From an uncultured Oscillospiraceae bacterium (lineage in GTDB: Bacteria; Bacillota; Clostridia; Oscillospirales; Oscillospiraceae): a stretch of DNA of 64,000 nt. A program made the translations under genes and the position numbers. Every line of letters starts with the position of its first letter. Within the stretch, counting starts at the first letter, position 1. The stretch covers positions 62,001-126,000 of the forward strand of contig CATMVA010000004.1 of NCBI GenBank assembly GCA_950075865.1. Reading direction: 5' to 3'. The notes below the pieces were generated by a model. It was not told the DNA's origin. It did not search any database and saw only the letters and a program-made list of their open reading frames with translations. Shown piece by piece: positions 8,202 to 15,544 of this stretch.

Positions 8202-9242
8202 TTGAAACGACCCTTCCTTCTGGCCTTGGCCTGTGCCCTTCTGCTTACGGGCTGCACCGGGCCGGCCCAGCCTACACACACCCCGACCTCCGATCCCACA
8301 GCCGAGTCCACCACCTTCGCCATGGACACTGTGATGACCTTCAGGCTCTATGGCGGCACCGAGGAGGACCTGACCGCCGTCACCTCCCGGATCCTCTCCC
8401 TGGAACAGGACCTGTCCGTGACCCTGGAGGACAGCCAGGTCTATGCCCTGAACCACAGCGGCGGGGAGCCGGTGACCGCGGGGGAGGACTTCCTCGCCCT
8501 CCTGGCTCTGGCCAAAGAGCTGGGGAACCGGACAGGGGGTGCCCTGGACGTGACCATGTATCCGGTGGTGAAGGCCTGGGGCTTCACCACCAGCGAGTAC
8601 CATATCCCGGACGAGGATACTTTGTCCGCTCTACTGGCCAATGTGGATTACACCTCCGTCACGGTGGAGGGGGATCAGGTCACCCTGCCGGCGAAGATGG
8701 AGCTGGACCTGGGCGCCATCGCCAAGGGCTACGCCGGCGAGATGGCCGCCAACCTTCTTCGGGAGCGGGGAGTGACCTCGGCGATCCTCAACCTGGGAGG
8801 CAACGTCCAGACCGTGGGCAGCAAGGCGGATGGCTCGCCCTGGAGGATCGGCGTCCAGGACCCCCAGCAGACCACCGGCGGCTATCTGGGCGTTCTGGAG
8901 ATCAGGGACCAGGCCATGGTGACCTCAGGGGGCTATGAGCGGTACTTTGAGGAGGACGGGGTGCGTTACTGGCACATCATGGACCCCCACACCGGCGCCC
9001 CCGCCCGGAGCGGTCTGGTCTCGGTCACCATCGTGGGGGATAAGGGTGGGCTCTGCGACGGCCTGTCCACCTCCCTCTTCGTCCTGGGACGGGAGAAAGC
9101 ACTGGACTACTGGCGCACTTACGGCGGCTTTGAGGCCATCCTCATTGACGACCAGAACAACATCTGGGTCACCGGGGGGCTGAAGAACAACTTCACCCTT
9201 GTCGCGGACAGCCCCTATACCCTGAACATCGTGGAGGAATAG
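8202..9242 (+). CDS. apbE: FAD:protein FMN transferase (ApbE), lipoprotein
   Basis: A 346-residue lipoprotein that transfers FMN from FAD to a Ser/Thr of target proteins outside the cytoplasmic membrane. The signal peptide ends in the lipobox LLTGC. Family motifs follow: MDTVMTFRLYG near residue 45, ELDLGAIAKGYA, LNLGGNVQ, HIMDPHTGAPAR and the Mg-binding DGLSTSLFVLG near 290. The start is TTG at 8202 with AAAGGTGG upstream; the longer ATG frame has no good site and would bury the signal peptide. It starts a tight three-gene run with a NusG-II protein (1-base gap) and a Gx-type membrane protein. Predicted substrates in this window are the two FMN-bind domains of the LysM flavoprotein at 34-38 kb. 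Confidence 0.95.
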   Translation: MKRPFLLALACALLLTGCTGPAQPTHTPTSDPTAESTTFAMDTVMTFRLYGGTEEDLTAVTSRILSLEQDLSVTLEDSQVYALNHSGGEPVTAGEDFLALLALAKELGNRTGGALDVTMYPVVKAWGFTTSEYHIPDEDTLSALLANVDYTSVTVEGDQVTLPAKMELDLGAIAKGYAGEMAANLLRERGVTSAILNLGGNVQTVGSKADGSPWRIGVQDPQQTTGGYLGVLEIRDQAMVTSGGYERYFEEDGVRYWHIMDPHTGAPARSGLVSVTIVGDKGGLCDGLSTSLFVLGREKALDYWRTYGGFEAILIDDQNNIWVTGGLKNNFTLVADSPYTLNIVEE

Positions 9243-9243
9243 C

Positions 9244-9648
9244 ATGAATATCAAATCCAACAAATTCTGGGTGATCGTCATCGCCGCCGTGCTGGCCCTG
9301 TGCCTGGTCGCCGTCGGGATCTGGACCTGGTGGAGGAACAGTCAGCCTGAAGAGGAGGGCCTCATCGCCGTGGTCCGGCTGGACGGCCGGATCGTGGCCG
9401 CCGTGGACCTGAACAAGGTGACCGAAAATTACACCCAGACCTTCTCCGGCGAGAGCGGCAACTCCAACACGGTGGAGTTCGCCCCCGGTCAGGTCCGGGT
9501 CCATGACGCCACCTGTCCCGACCAGATCTGCGTCAGCCAGGGCTGGGCCGACAGGACCACCTTGCTCCCCATCGCCTGCCTGCCCAATTCCCTTATCGTC
9601 GAGGTCGCCGCCGCCCAGGATCTGGGACTGGACTCCATCTCGAGGTAA
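9244..9648 (+). CDS. Membrane-anchored NusG domain II protein
   Basis: A 134-residue protein with one N-terminal membrane helix (residues 8-28) and an extracytoplasmic domain of the NusG domain II type. It includes the Cys pair in HDATCPDQICVSQGW and a third Cys in PIACLPNSL. Such proteins recur beside ApbE and Gx-transporter genes in Firmicutes and, as I recall, in extracellular electron transfer loci, where their biochemical role is not settled. It begins one base after the apbE stop, so translation is probably coupled. The domain name reflects fold similarity only; nothing suggests a role in transcription. Confidence 0.82.
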   Translation: MNIKSNKFWVIVIAAVLALCLVAVGIWTWWRNSQPEEEGLIAVVRLDGRIVAAVDLNKVTENYTQTFSGESGNSNTVEFAPGQVRVHDATCPDQICVSQGWADRTTLLPIACLPNSLIVEVAAAQDLGLDSISR

Positions 9649-9652
9649 GCCC

Positions 9653-10150
9653 ATGAATGTCAAACGCCTGACCTTCTGCGCCCTGCTCACCGCCATCGCC
9701 CTCACCATCTTTATGGTGGAGGCCCAGATCCCCCTGCCCGCCCCCATCCCGGGCCTGAAGCTGGGGCTGGCCAACATCGTGACGGTGTACGCCATGTTCG
9801 CTTTGGGTCCCAGGGATACCCTGCTCATCCTCATCAGCCGGGTGTTTCTGGGCAGCCTCTTCGCCGGGGGCAGCACCCTGCCCTATTCCATGGCGGGCGG
9901 TCTGTGCTGCTACCTCATCATGCTCCTGCTGCGGAAGCTCCTGACGGTAAAGCAGCTCTGGGTCTGCGGAGCCGTCAGCTCCATCTTTCACAACATCGGC
10001 CAGGTGGCCATGGCCATTTTCATCACCAAGACCCCCAGCCTGATCCTATACCTGCCCTTCCTTCTCATCCCAGGCATCGTGGCCGGTACTTTCACCGGCC
10101 TGGCGGCCCAATTCCTGCTCCAGCGCCTGGGCAGCCGGATCAAGCTGTAA
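9653..10150 (+). CDS. Gx transporter family membrane protein (heptaprenyl diphosphate synthase component I-like)
   Basis: A 165-residue integral membrane protein with five or six helices. The pattern PIPGLKLGLANIVTVYAMF followed by RVFLGSLFAGGST is characteristic of the family annotated Gx transporter or HepT/component I. The fold resembles ECF-transporter substrate-binding (S) components, so a role in moving a small substrate is plausible. A prenyl-transfer role is unproven. It starts 4 bases after the NusG-II gene with GAGGTAAG before the ATG, completing the apbE operon. The operon context hints at flavin or quinone-related extracytoplasmic redox maturation; this is inference. Confidence 0.8.
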   Translation: MNVKRLTFCALLTAIALTIFMVEAQIPLPAPIPGLKLGLANIVTVYAMFALGPRDTLLILISRVFLGSLFAGGSTLPYSMAGGLCCYLIMLLLRKLLTVKQLWVCGAVSSIFHNIGQVAMAIFITKTPSLILYLPFLLIPGIVAGTFTGLAAQFLLQRLGSRIKL

Positions 10151-10217
10151 CCGGGAACCTTTTTTCTCCTTGCATACATATGATGGAGGGAAACCCCATT
10201 TCAAGGAGGGACCTGCC

Positions 10218-10478
10218 ATGGCGGAGAACCCGCGCGAGAAGGAACGGGCCAGGAAGCTGGCCGAGGATGTGGTATCCAAGGTGAAGAATGTGGTCAAAAA
10301 GGGTAACGTCACCAAGATCCTGGTCTCTAAAAACGGGGAGACCGTGGCCAGCTTTCCCCTGACCGTAGGCGTAGTGGGCGTAGTGGCCGCCGCCCCCTGG
10401 GCCCTGCTGCTGACCGCCATCGCCACCTTTGGCCTGGACGTGCTCAAGGAGGACGGCCAGGTGGTCCATATCGTCTGA
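10218..10478 (+). CDS. DUF4342 small protein
   Basis: An 86-residue protein of the DUF4342 type. A charged helical N-terminus (about 1-40, REKERARKLAEDVVSKVKNVVKKG) leads into KILVSKNGETVASFPLTVGVVG and one hydrophobic stretch (VVAAAPWALLLTAIATFGL, about 57-75) that could insert in the membrane. A related gene order, with an N-terminal UBA-like helix bundle and a C-terminal membrane helix, is common in clostridia, but no function is known. CAAGGAGGG precedes the ATG. It lies 67 bases after the apbE operon and ends at a terminator shared with ftsZ. Confidence 0.75.
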   Translation: MAENPREKERARKLAEDVVSKVKNVVKKGNVTKILVSKNGETVASFPLTVGVVGVVAAAPWALLLTAIATFGLDVLKEDGQVVHIV

Positions 10479-10496
10479 ACCGGGTCACACAGAAAC

Positions 10497-10533
10497 AAAA
10501 AGGAACCCCACGGAAAACCGTGGGGTTCCTTTT
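10497..10533. terminator. Bidirectional terminator between the DUF4342 gene and ftsZ
   Basis: Near-perfect 16-base stem (AAGGAACCCCACGG and its complement) with an AAAA loop and A/T flanks on both sides. Confidence 0.92.
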
Positions 10534-10544
10534 GCTTTCCATTC

Positions 10545-11669
10545 TTAATTGTCCTTGTTGAAGATGTTGAAGATGGTCCGCCACTGCTCGTCGTCTTCCT
10601 CTTCCTCGGGGGCCTTGGGCGTCTCGCTCCCTGCCATGGGAACATCGGCCTTCTTCTCGCTCTCCACCTTCTCGGCAGCCTTGGTAAAGAGGGCGTCGGT
10701 ATTCACCGCGGCGGTCTCGTCATAGCCGGTGGCGATAACGGTGACCTTGATCTCGTCCTCCAGGCTCTCGTCAAAGCCGGCGCCGAAGATCACGTTGCAC
10801 TCGGGGTGGACGGCCTGGCGCACCATATCGGCGGCCAGCTCCACCTCCTCCAGACCGATGTCCATAGAGCCGGCCACGTTCAGCAGCACGCCCCGGGCGC
10901 CGTTAATGGAGGTCTCCAGCAAGGGGCTGGAGATGGCCATCCGGGCAGCCTCCTCGGCCTTGTTTTTGCCGGCGGCCCGGCCCACACCCATGTGGGCCAT
11001 GCCCGCGTCCCGCATGACGGCCGAGACGTCGGCGAAGTCCAGGTTGATGAAGCCGGTGTCGTTCACCAGGTCGGAGATGGACTGGACGGCCTGCTTGAGC
11101 ACGTCGTCGGCGATGCCGAAGGCGTTGGCGAAGGTGATCTTCTGGTCGGTGGCGAACTTGAGCCGCTCATTGGGAATGATGACCAAGGAGTCCACCTTGG
11201 CCTTCAGCTCCTCGATGCCCAGCTCAGCCTGAGTCATGCGGCGCTTGCCCTCGAAGTTGAAGGGCTTGGTCACCACGCCCACGGTAAGAATACCGGCCTC
11301 ACGGGCGATGTCGGCCACGATGGGCGCCGCTCCGGTGCCCGTGCCGCCGCCCATACCGGCGGTGATAAAGACCATGTCGGTGTTCTCCAGCACCTTGGCG
11401 ATCTGGGCCCGGCTCTCCTCGGCGGACTTCTTGCCCACCTCGGGATCGCTGCCCGCACCCCGGCCGCCGGTGAGCTTCTCCCCGATCTGGATCTTCTGCT
11501 CGGCGCTGGAGATGCTCAGCGCCTGCTTGTCCGTATTGACGCCGATAAACTCGACGCCCTTGATCCCCGAACGCACCATGCGGTTGACCGCATTGTTGCC
11601 GGCGCCGCCTACTCCGATCACCTTGATGTTGACCACAGACTCCTGGCCCATATCCAATCCAAACGGCAT
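10545..11669 (-). CDS. ftsZ: Cell division protein FtsZ
   Basis: A 374-residue tubulin-like GTPase that polymerises into the division ring. Residues 12-30 carry [17 protein letters not shown], the tubulin signature [10 protein letters not shown] is near 105, and the synergy-loop NLDFADV is near 205. The ATG has AGGAGG seven bases upstream. The C-terminus ends [14 protein letters not shown] after an acidic stretch and does not show the usual D-(I/V)-P-x-F-L-R-type tail that binds FtsA, ZapA or SepF. There is no ftsA between ftsQ and ftsZ. A separate promoter lies in the 177-base gap upstream. Confidence 0.97.
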   Translation of the reverse strand: MPFGLDMGQESVVNIKVIGVGGAGNNAVNRMVRSGIKGVEFIGVNTDKQALSISSAEQKIQIGEKLTGGRGAGSDPEVGKKSAEESRAQIAKVLENTDMVFITAGMGGGTGTGAAPIVADIAREAGILTVGVVTKPFNFEGKRRMTQAELGIEELKAKVDSLVIIPNERLKFATDQKITFANAFGIADDVLKQAVQSISDLVNDTGFINLDFADVSAVMRDAGMAHMGVGRAAGKNKAEEAARMAISSPLLETSINGARGVLLNVAGSMDIGLEEVELAADMVRQAVHPECNVIFGAGFDESLEDEIKVTVIATGYDETAAVNTDALFTKAAEKVESEKKADVPMAGSETPKAPEEEEDDEQWRTIFNIFNKDN

Positions 11670-11758
11670 ATCAGTTCCTCCTATGTATGAAGTTCTCGTT
11701 TTCCGCGGGAACGTGTCATGTTGTGTCGAACCTATAAAGGCTCACTATATCTTGTACT

Positions 11759-11787
11759 ATTTTATCGCTCTTTTGTCCGCAGGTCAA
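11759..11787 (-). promoter_or_regulatory. Separate ftsZ promoter
   Basis: TTGACC (11782-11787) and TAAAAT (11759-11764) on the minus strand with a 17-base spacer, about 90 bases upstream of the ftsZ start. It would allow ftsZ expression apart from the upstream dcw operon. Confidence 0.7.
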
Positions 11788-11846
11788 TAGTTTCCCGGAG
11801 ATTTCTTTCAACTTTTCCCCGATTTCTTTTTCGGGGGGGACGGTTT

Positions 11847-12755
11847 TCACTCCCCAGTGCCCCCCTCGGGAGGCTGGGAGGGCTCCCCTTCCGGGGTCTG
11901 GGCCGGGTCGGGCTCCCCCGTCTCCGTGGGGACCGGCGTCGGGTCGGACGCGGTGGGCCGCAGGGCCTCGGGGATCCAGCGTTCGGTGCTGCGCACCCTG
12001 GCCTCGTTGTCCCCGTAGGTCAGGTCCAGGGTGCCCACCACACGCTCCCCCTGCTCCTGATAGACCTCCAGCACCCGCTGAAGGGAGAAGACCCGCCGGT
12101 CAAAATCCCCCGACATGGGGACCACCACGGTCAGGTCGTCGCCGTAATTGAACCGGATCAGGTTGGAGGCACTCAGGTCGACGAAGGAGCTCACCCCTTC
12201 CAGCATCCCCCGCTGCTCCAGAGCGGAGAGCAGTGACCGGAGCCCCTCCAGCTTGACCTGATCGGTCATCTCCACGGTCAGCCGGGCACCCAAGGTGGGG
12301 GTGATGGGGGTGAGGCCGAACACCTGGGGCACCCCCTCCCCCGCCTCTGCAGTCAGCTCCACCAGCTTCCCGCCGGAGTTGATGAGCCACCAGCCGTCAG
12401 CCGTCTCCAGGCGAGCGGCGGCCACGGTCTCGGTGATCCGCAGCTCCAGGGTGTCGGGCAGGCGACGGATAGGGGAGACGGTCTCCACATAGGGCAGGAG
12501 GCGGTTGATGTTCCGGGCGGTCTGAGGCTTGTTCACCAGAAGCAGGTTGTCCCCCAGCGCCACTCCCGAGGCGTCGATGATCTCCTGGGCGGTATAGCGG
12601 GAGTTGCCCGTCACGGTCACCTGGTTGACCCGGAAAAAGACCACGCAGCCCACCAGCAGGGCGGTAAAAATGACAAGAAAGGACAGCAGCTTATAGAGGA
12701 TGCCAAAGCGTCCCCTTCTCCGCCGCTGTCCTGTCCGCCGCCTGTTGGCCGCCAT
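11847..12755 (-). CDS. ftsQ: Cell division protein FtsQ/DivIB
   Basis: A 302-residue bitopic divisome protein. A short Arg-rich cytoplasmic tail (NRRRTGQRRRRGR) precedes one membrane helix (about 24-44). A POTRA domain follows at once (VNQVTVTGNSRYTAQEIIDASGV), then the beta domain (LPDTLELRITETVAAARLE). The last 40 residues are Pro/Glu/Thr-rich and disordered (DPTPVPTETGEPDPAQT). ATG at 12755 has GGGGAGGG before it; a GTG five codons earlier overlaps that site and was rejected. Its place between murA and ftsZ is the usual dcw order. DivIB works with FtsL and DivIC, and an FtsL-like gene is present upstream. Confidence 0.92.
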   Translation of the reverse strand: MAANRRRTGQRRRRGRFGILYKLLSFLVIFTALLVGCVVFFRVNQVTVTGNSRYTAQEIIDASGVALGDNLLLVNKPQTARNINRLLPYVETVSPIRRLPDTLELRITETVAAARLETADGWWLINSGGKLVELTAEAGEGVPQVFGLTPITPTLGARLTVEMTDQVKLEGLRSLLSALEQRGMLEGVSSFVDLSASNLIRFNYGDDLTVVVPMSGDFDRRVFSLQRVLEVYQEQGERVVGTLDLTYGDNEARVRSTERWIPEALRPTASDPTPVPTETGEPDPAQTPEGEPSQPPEGGTGE

Positions 12756-12843
12756 GGTCTCCCTCCCCACTTATCTTTTGTTGTTTTTTATTTTACCACA
12801 AGGGAAGGGAAAAATCGTTACATTTTGGTTAAAAAAGTATGAT

Positions 12844-14103
12844 TTATTCTGTTATTTCCCGTCGTGTGATGTGAGCCCCCAGAGCGGTCAGGTCCCCCTC
12901 CAGGTCGGCGTAGCCCCGGTCAATATGGCCCAGACCGGAGAGAAAACTCTCCCCCTCGGCCCCCAGGGCGGCCACCGCCAAGGCAGCCCCGCCCCGCAGA
13001 TCGGTGGAGCGGACCCTGGCTCCGGTGAGCCGGGGCACTCCGTAGACCACCGCCACCTTGCCCTCCACCCGGATGTCGGCCCCCATGCGGGAGAGCTCAT
13101 CCACGTGGCGGTAGCGGCTGTCGAACATGTTCTCCACAAAGACCGTGGCCCCCTCGGCCTTGCACAGGGCGGCCATGACCAGCGCCTGGGCGTCGGTGGG
13201 AAAGCCGGGGTAAGGGGCGGTGCGGATCTGCCGGGTGGCCCGAAGCCGCCGGGGGGCGGCGATGTGGATGGTATCCTCCGTGCTGTGGACGGCGCAGCCC
13301 GCCTCAGCCAGCACGGTGGTCACCGGGGAGATCTGCCGCCAGTCGGCGCCGGTCACTTCCCCCTCCCCACCGGCGGACGCTACCGCTGCAAGGTAGGTGG
13401 CGCAGACAATGCGGTCGGCCATGGCGGTGTGCTCCCCGCCGTGGAGGGATTTCCCGCCCCGGACCGAGATCACCGAGCTGCCCGCCCCGCGGACGTCGGC
13501 CCCCATGGTGTTGAGAAAGGTCTGCAGGTCCACGATCTCAGGCTCCCGGGCGGCGTTGGTGATGGTGGTGGTCCCGTCGGCACAGATGGCGGCCAGAATG
13601 GCGTTCTCGGTGGCCCCTACGCTGGGCAGGGACAGGGTGATGTCGGCCCCGGTGAGCCTCCCCGAGAAGAAGAGCCTCCCGTTCTGCTCACTGATCTCAG
13701 CCCCCAGGGCCCGCAGGGCGTGGAGGTGCAGGTCGATGGGCCGGGGGCCCAGCTCGCAGCCCCCGGGATAGCTCAGCTCGGCCCTTCCCATACGACCCAG
13801 GATGGGGCCCAGGAAAATGACCGAGGAGCGCATCTCCCGCATCAGGTCGTCTGGGATGGAGCAGCCGGTGGGCGCCGAGGCATCCACCGTCACGGTGTCC
13901 CCCTCCCGCTGGGCCCGGCAGCCCAGACATCGCAGGATGTCCAGGGTATGGACCACATCGGTGAGGTCGGGACAGTTATGTACGGTACAGGTCCCATGAG
14001 CGAGGACGGTAGCGGCCAGAATGGGCAGCACGCTGTTTTTGGCCCCCTGGATCCGGACTGTGCCGGACAGAGGGCGGCCTCCCTCGATTTGCAAAACTTT
14101 CAT
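12844..14103 (-). CDS. murA: UDP-N-acetylglucosamine 1-carboxyvinyltransferase (MurA)
   Basis: A 419-residue cytoplasmic enzyme that adds enolpyruvate from PEP to UDP-GlcNAc, the first committed step of peptidoglycan synthesis. The N-terminus reads QIEGGRPLSGTVRIQGAKNSVLP with the catalytic Lys-Asn pair. The catalytic-loop Cys is in SYPGGCELGPRPIDLH; because it is Cys rather than Asp the enzyme should be of the fosfomycin-sensitive type. It is full length for the family. It follows murG after a 173-base spacer that carries a repeat pair and precedes ftsQ, matching dcw context. Confidence 0.96.
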   Translation of the reverse strand: MKVLQIEGGRPLSGTVRIQGAKNSVLPILAATVLAHGTCTVHNCPDLTDVVHTLDILRCLGCRAQREGDTVTVDASAPTGCSIPDDLMREMRSSVIFLGPILGRMGRAELSYPGGCELGPRPIDLHLHALRALGAEISEQNGRLFFSGRLTGADITLSLPSVGATENAILAAICADGTTTITNAAREPEIVDLQTFLNTMGADVRGAGSSVISVRGGKSLHGGEHTAMADRIVCATYLAAVASAGGEGEVTGADWRQISPVTTVLAEAGCAVHSTEDTIHIAAPRRLRATRQIRTAPYPGFPTDAQALVMAALCKAEGATVFVENMFDSRYRHVDELSRMGADIRVEGKVAVVYGVPRLTGARVRSTDLRGGAALAVAALGAEGESFLSGLGHIDRGYADLEGDLTALGAHITRREITE

Positions 14104-14174
14104 AGAATGAGCCCTCCCTGAGGAATTCTGGGCTATCCTATGCAGAAATGGGGAATATGGTCAAAAGCCGGAAC

Positions 14175-14260
14175 GGATTGCCGTGGGGCCTGCGCCCCCT
14201 CGCAATGACCCTCTTTCAGGCCGTCATTCCGAGCCGGCCCCGGGCCGGCGTGGGAATCCC
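14175..14260. repeat. Inverted pair of REP-like palindromic repeats between murG and murA
   Basis: Two related palindromes lie head to head. Unit A (14175-14210) runs GGATTGCC...GCAATGACC around GGGGC/GCCCC arms. Unit B (14221-14260) runs CCGTCATTCC...GGGAATCCC around GCCGGCCC/GGGCCGGC. The edge sequences of B are a variant of the reverse complement of those of A. This layout, GTCATT(G/C)C plus a GC-rich stem plus G(C/G)AATCC, is a dispersed intergenic repeat seen in several anaerobe genomes. Confidence 0.7.
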
Positions 14261-14276
14261 TCTCCCGTTAATACCT

Positions 14277-15389
14277 TCAGCGCAGCAGCCCCTTCAGGGT
14301 CTCGTAGATCCTCTCGTTGGCATCGGTTACGGCCAGGCGGGACAGACTGCGGCTCATCTCTTGGCGGCGGGGCTCATCGGCCAATAGCCCGGAAACCACC
14401 TCGTAGAGCTTCTCCCCCGAGCACTCGCTCTCGGGCAGGAGGACGGCGCCCCCCGATTCGGAGAGAATTTTGGCGTTCTTGGTCTGGTGGTCGGCCGTCA
14501 CGTTGGGAGAGGGCACCAGCACGGCCGGCTGGGCGATGGCGGCCAACTCCGAGATGGTGGAGGCTCCGGACCGGCAGAGCACCAGGTCAGCGGCGGCCAT
14601 CACCAGGGGCATGTCGAAGATGTACTCCCGGACCTCCACCCCCGGACAGGCCAACATCCCAGCCTGAGCCAGGTCCTGGGTCATGGAGGCAAAGTCCCGG
14701 CCGGCGCCGTGGATGTGGCGGTAAGGGGCGCCCAGGTCGTTCTCTCGGAGGATCAGCTCGGCGGTATAGCCGTTCATCACCTTGGCTCCCAGGCTCCCCC
14801 AGTAGCTCAGCAGCATGGGTCGGTCGTCGGTGAAGCCCAGGCGCTCCCGGGCCTCCTTCCGGGTATAAACGAAGAAGTCCCCCCGGACAGGAGTGCCGGT
14901 GACCACCACCTTGTCGGGGTCGTCATAGTGCTTTTTGCTCTCGGCAAAGCCCACCATCACCACGTTGCAGACTTTGGAGAGGGCCTTGGTGGTCAGACCG
15001 GGGACGGCATTTGACTCGTGGACAGCAGTGGGGATCCCCCGCCTGGCAGCCGCCTTCACCACCGGGAAGGAGGCATAGCCTCCGGTGCCCACCACCAGGT
15101 CGGGGCGGAATTCGTTCAGGATGGTCTTGGCCTGGAGGTCGGCGCGCAGAACGTTCACCGCCGTCTTGGCGTTGTGGGCCACCGCCTCGGGGGCCATGGA
15201 GCGGCGGAAGTTGGTGATGGTCACGGTCTTGAGGGGAAAGCCTTCTTTAGGTACCAGACGGGTCTCCATCCCCCCGTCAGCCCCCACAAAGAGGATCTCG
15301 GCCCCATCCCGCTGGGCAAACATATGGGCCAGGGCCACGGCGGGATTGATATGGCCGGCGGTCCCGCCGCAGGTGAAAAGAATTTTCAT
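14277..15389 (-). CDS. murG: Lipid II synthase MurG (UDP-GlcNAc:lipid I GlcNAc-transferase)
   Basis: A 370-residue membrane-associated GT-B glycosyltransferase that converts lipid I to lipid II. The N-terminal loop FTCGGTAGHINPAVALA replaces the commoner GGTGGH with GGTAGH. Other landmarks are VVGTGGYASFPVVKAA near residue 95, HESNAVPGLTTK, and the donor site LVLCRSGASTISELAAI near 260. The ATG at 15389 has AAAGGAGG before it; the open frame extends upstream into ftsW but those residues are a shadow. It is separated from ftsW by a 155-base spacer with a long imperfect palindrome. Confidence 0.95.
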   Translation of the reverse strand: MKILFTCGGTAGHINPAVALAHMFAQRDGAEILFVGADGGMETRLVPKEGFPLKTVTITNFRRSMAPEAVAHNAKTAVNVLRADLQAKTILNEFRPDLVVGTGGYASFPVVKAAARRGIPTAVHESNAVPGLTTKALSKVCNVVMVGFAESKKHYDDPDKVVVTGTPVRGDFFVYTRKEARERLGFTDDRPMLLSYWGSLGAKVMNGYTAELILRENDLGAPYRHIHGAGRDFASMTQDLAQAGMLACPGVEVREYIFDMPLVMAAADLVLCRSGASTISELAAIAQPAVLVPSPNVTADHQTKNAKILSESGGAVLLPESECSGEKLYEVVSGLLADEPRRQEMSRSLSRLAVTDANERIYETLKGLLR

Positions 15390-15461
15390 AAAACGCCTCC
15401 TTTGAGCCGCATTGTCACGTTCCGGGATGGTCAGAGCAGTCGCTCCACTTCCCTCCGACTC

Positions 15462-15513
15462 GGACTGGTCTCCGGGCCGCTTTGCGGCCCTACGCTCGTT
15501 CTCGCTCCAGTCC
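15462..15513. repeat. Long imperfect palindrome between ftsW and murG
   Basis: Outer arms GGACTGG (15462-15468) and CCAGTCC (15507-15513) enclose inner arms GGGCCGC / GCGGCCC around a TTT loop (15474-15490). There is no T-run, so it is not a simple terminator. It may be an RNA processing site or a dispersed repeat. Confidence 0.55.
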
Positions 15514-15544
15514 AGTGCCGCTTCTTGCCCATCCCTCCACGCTT

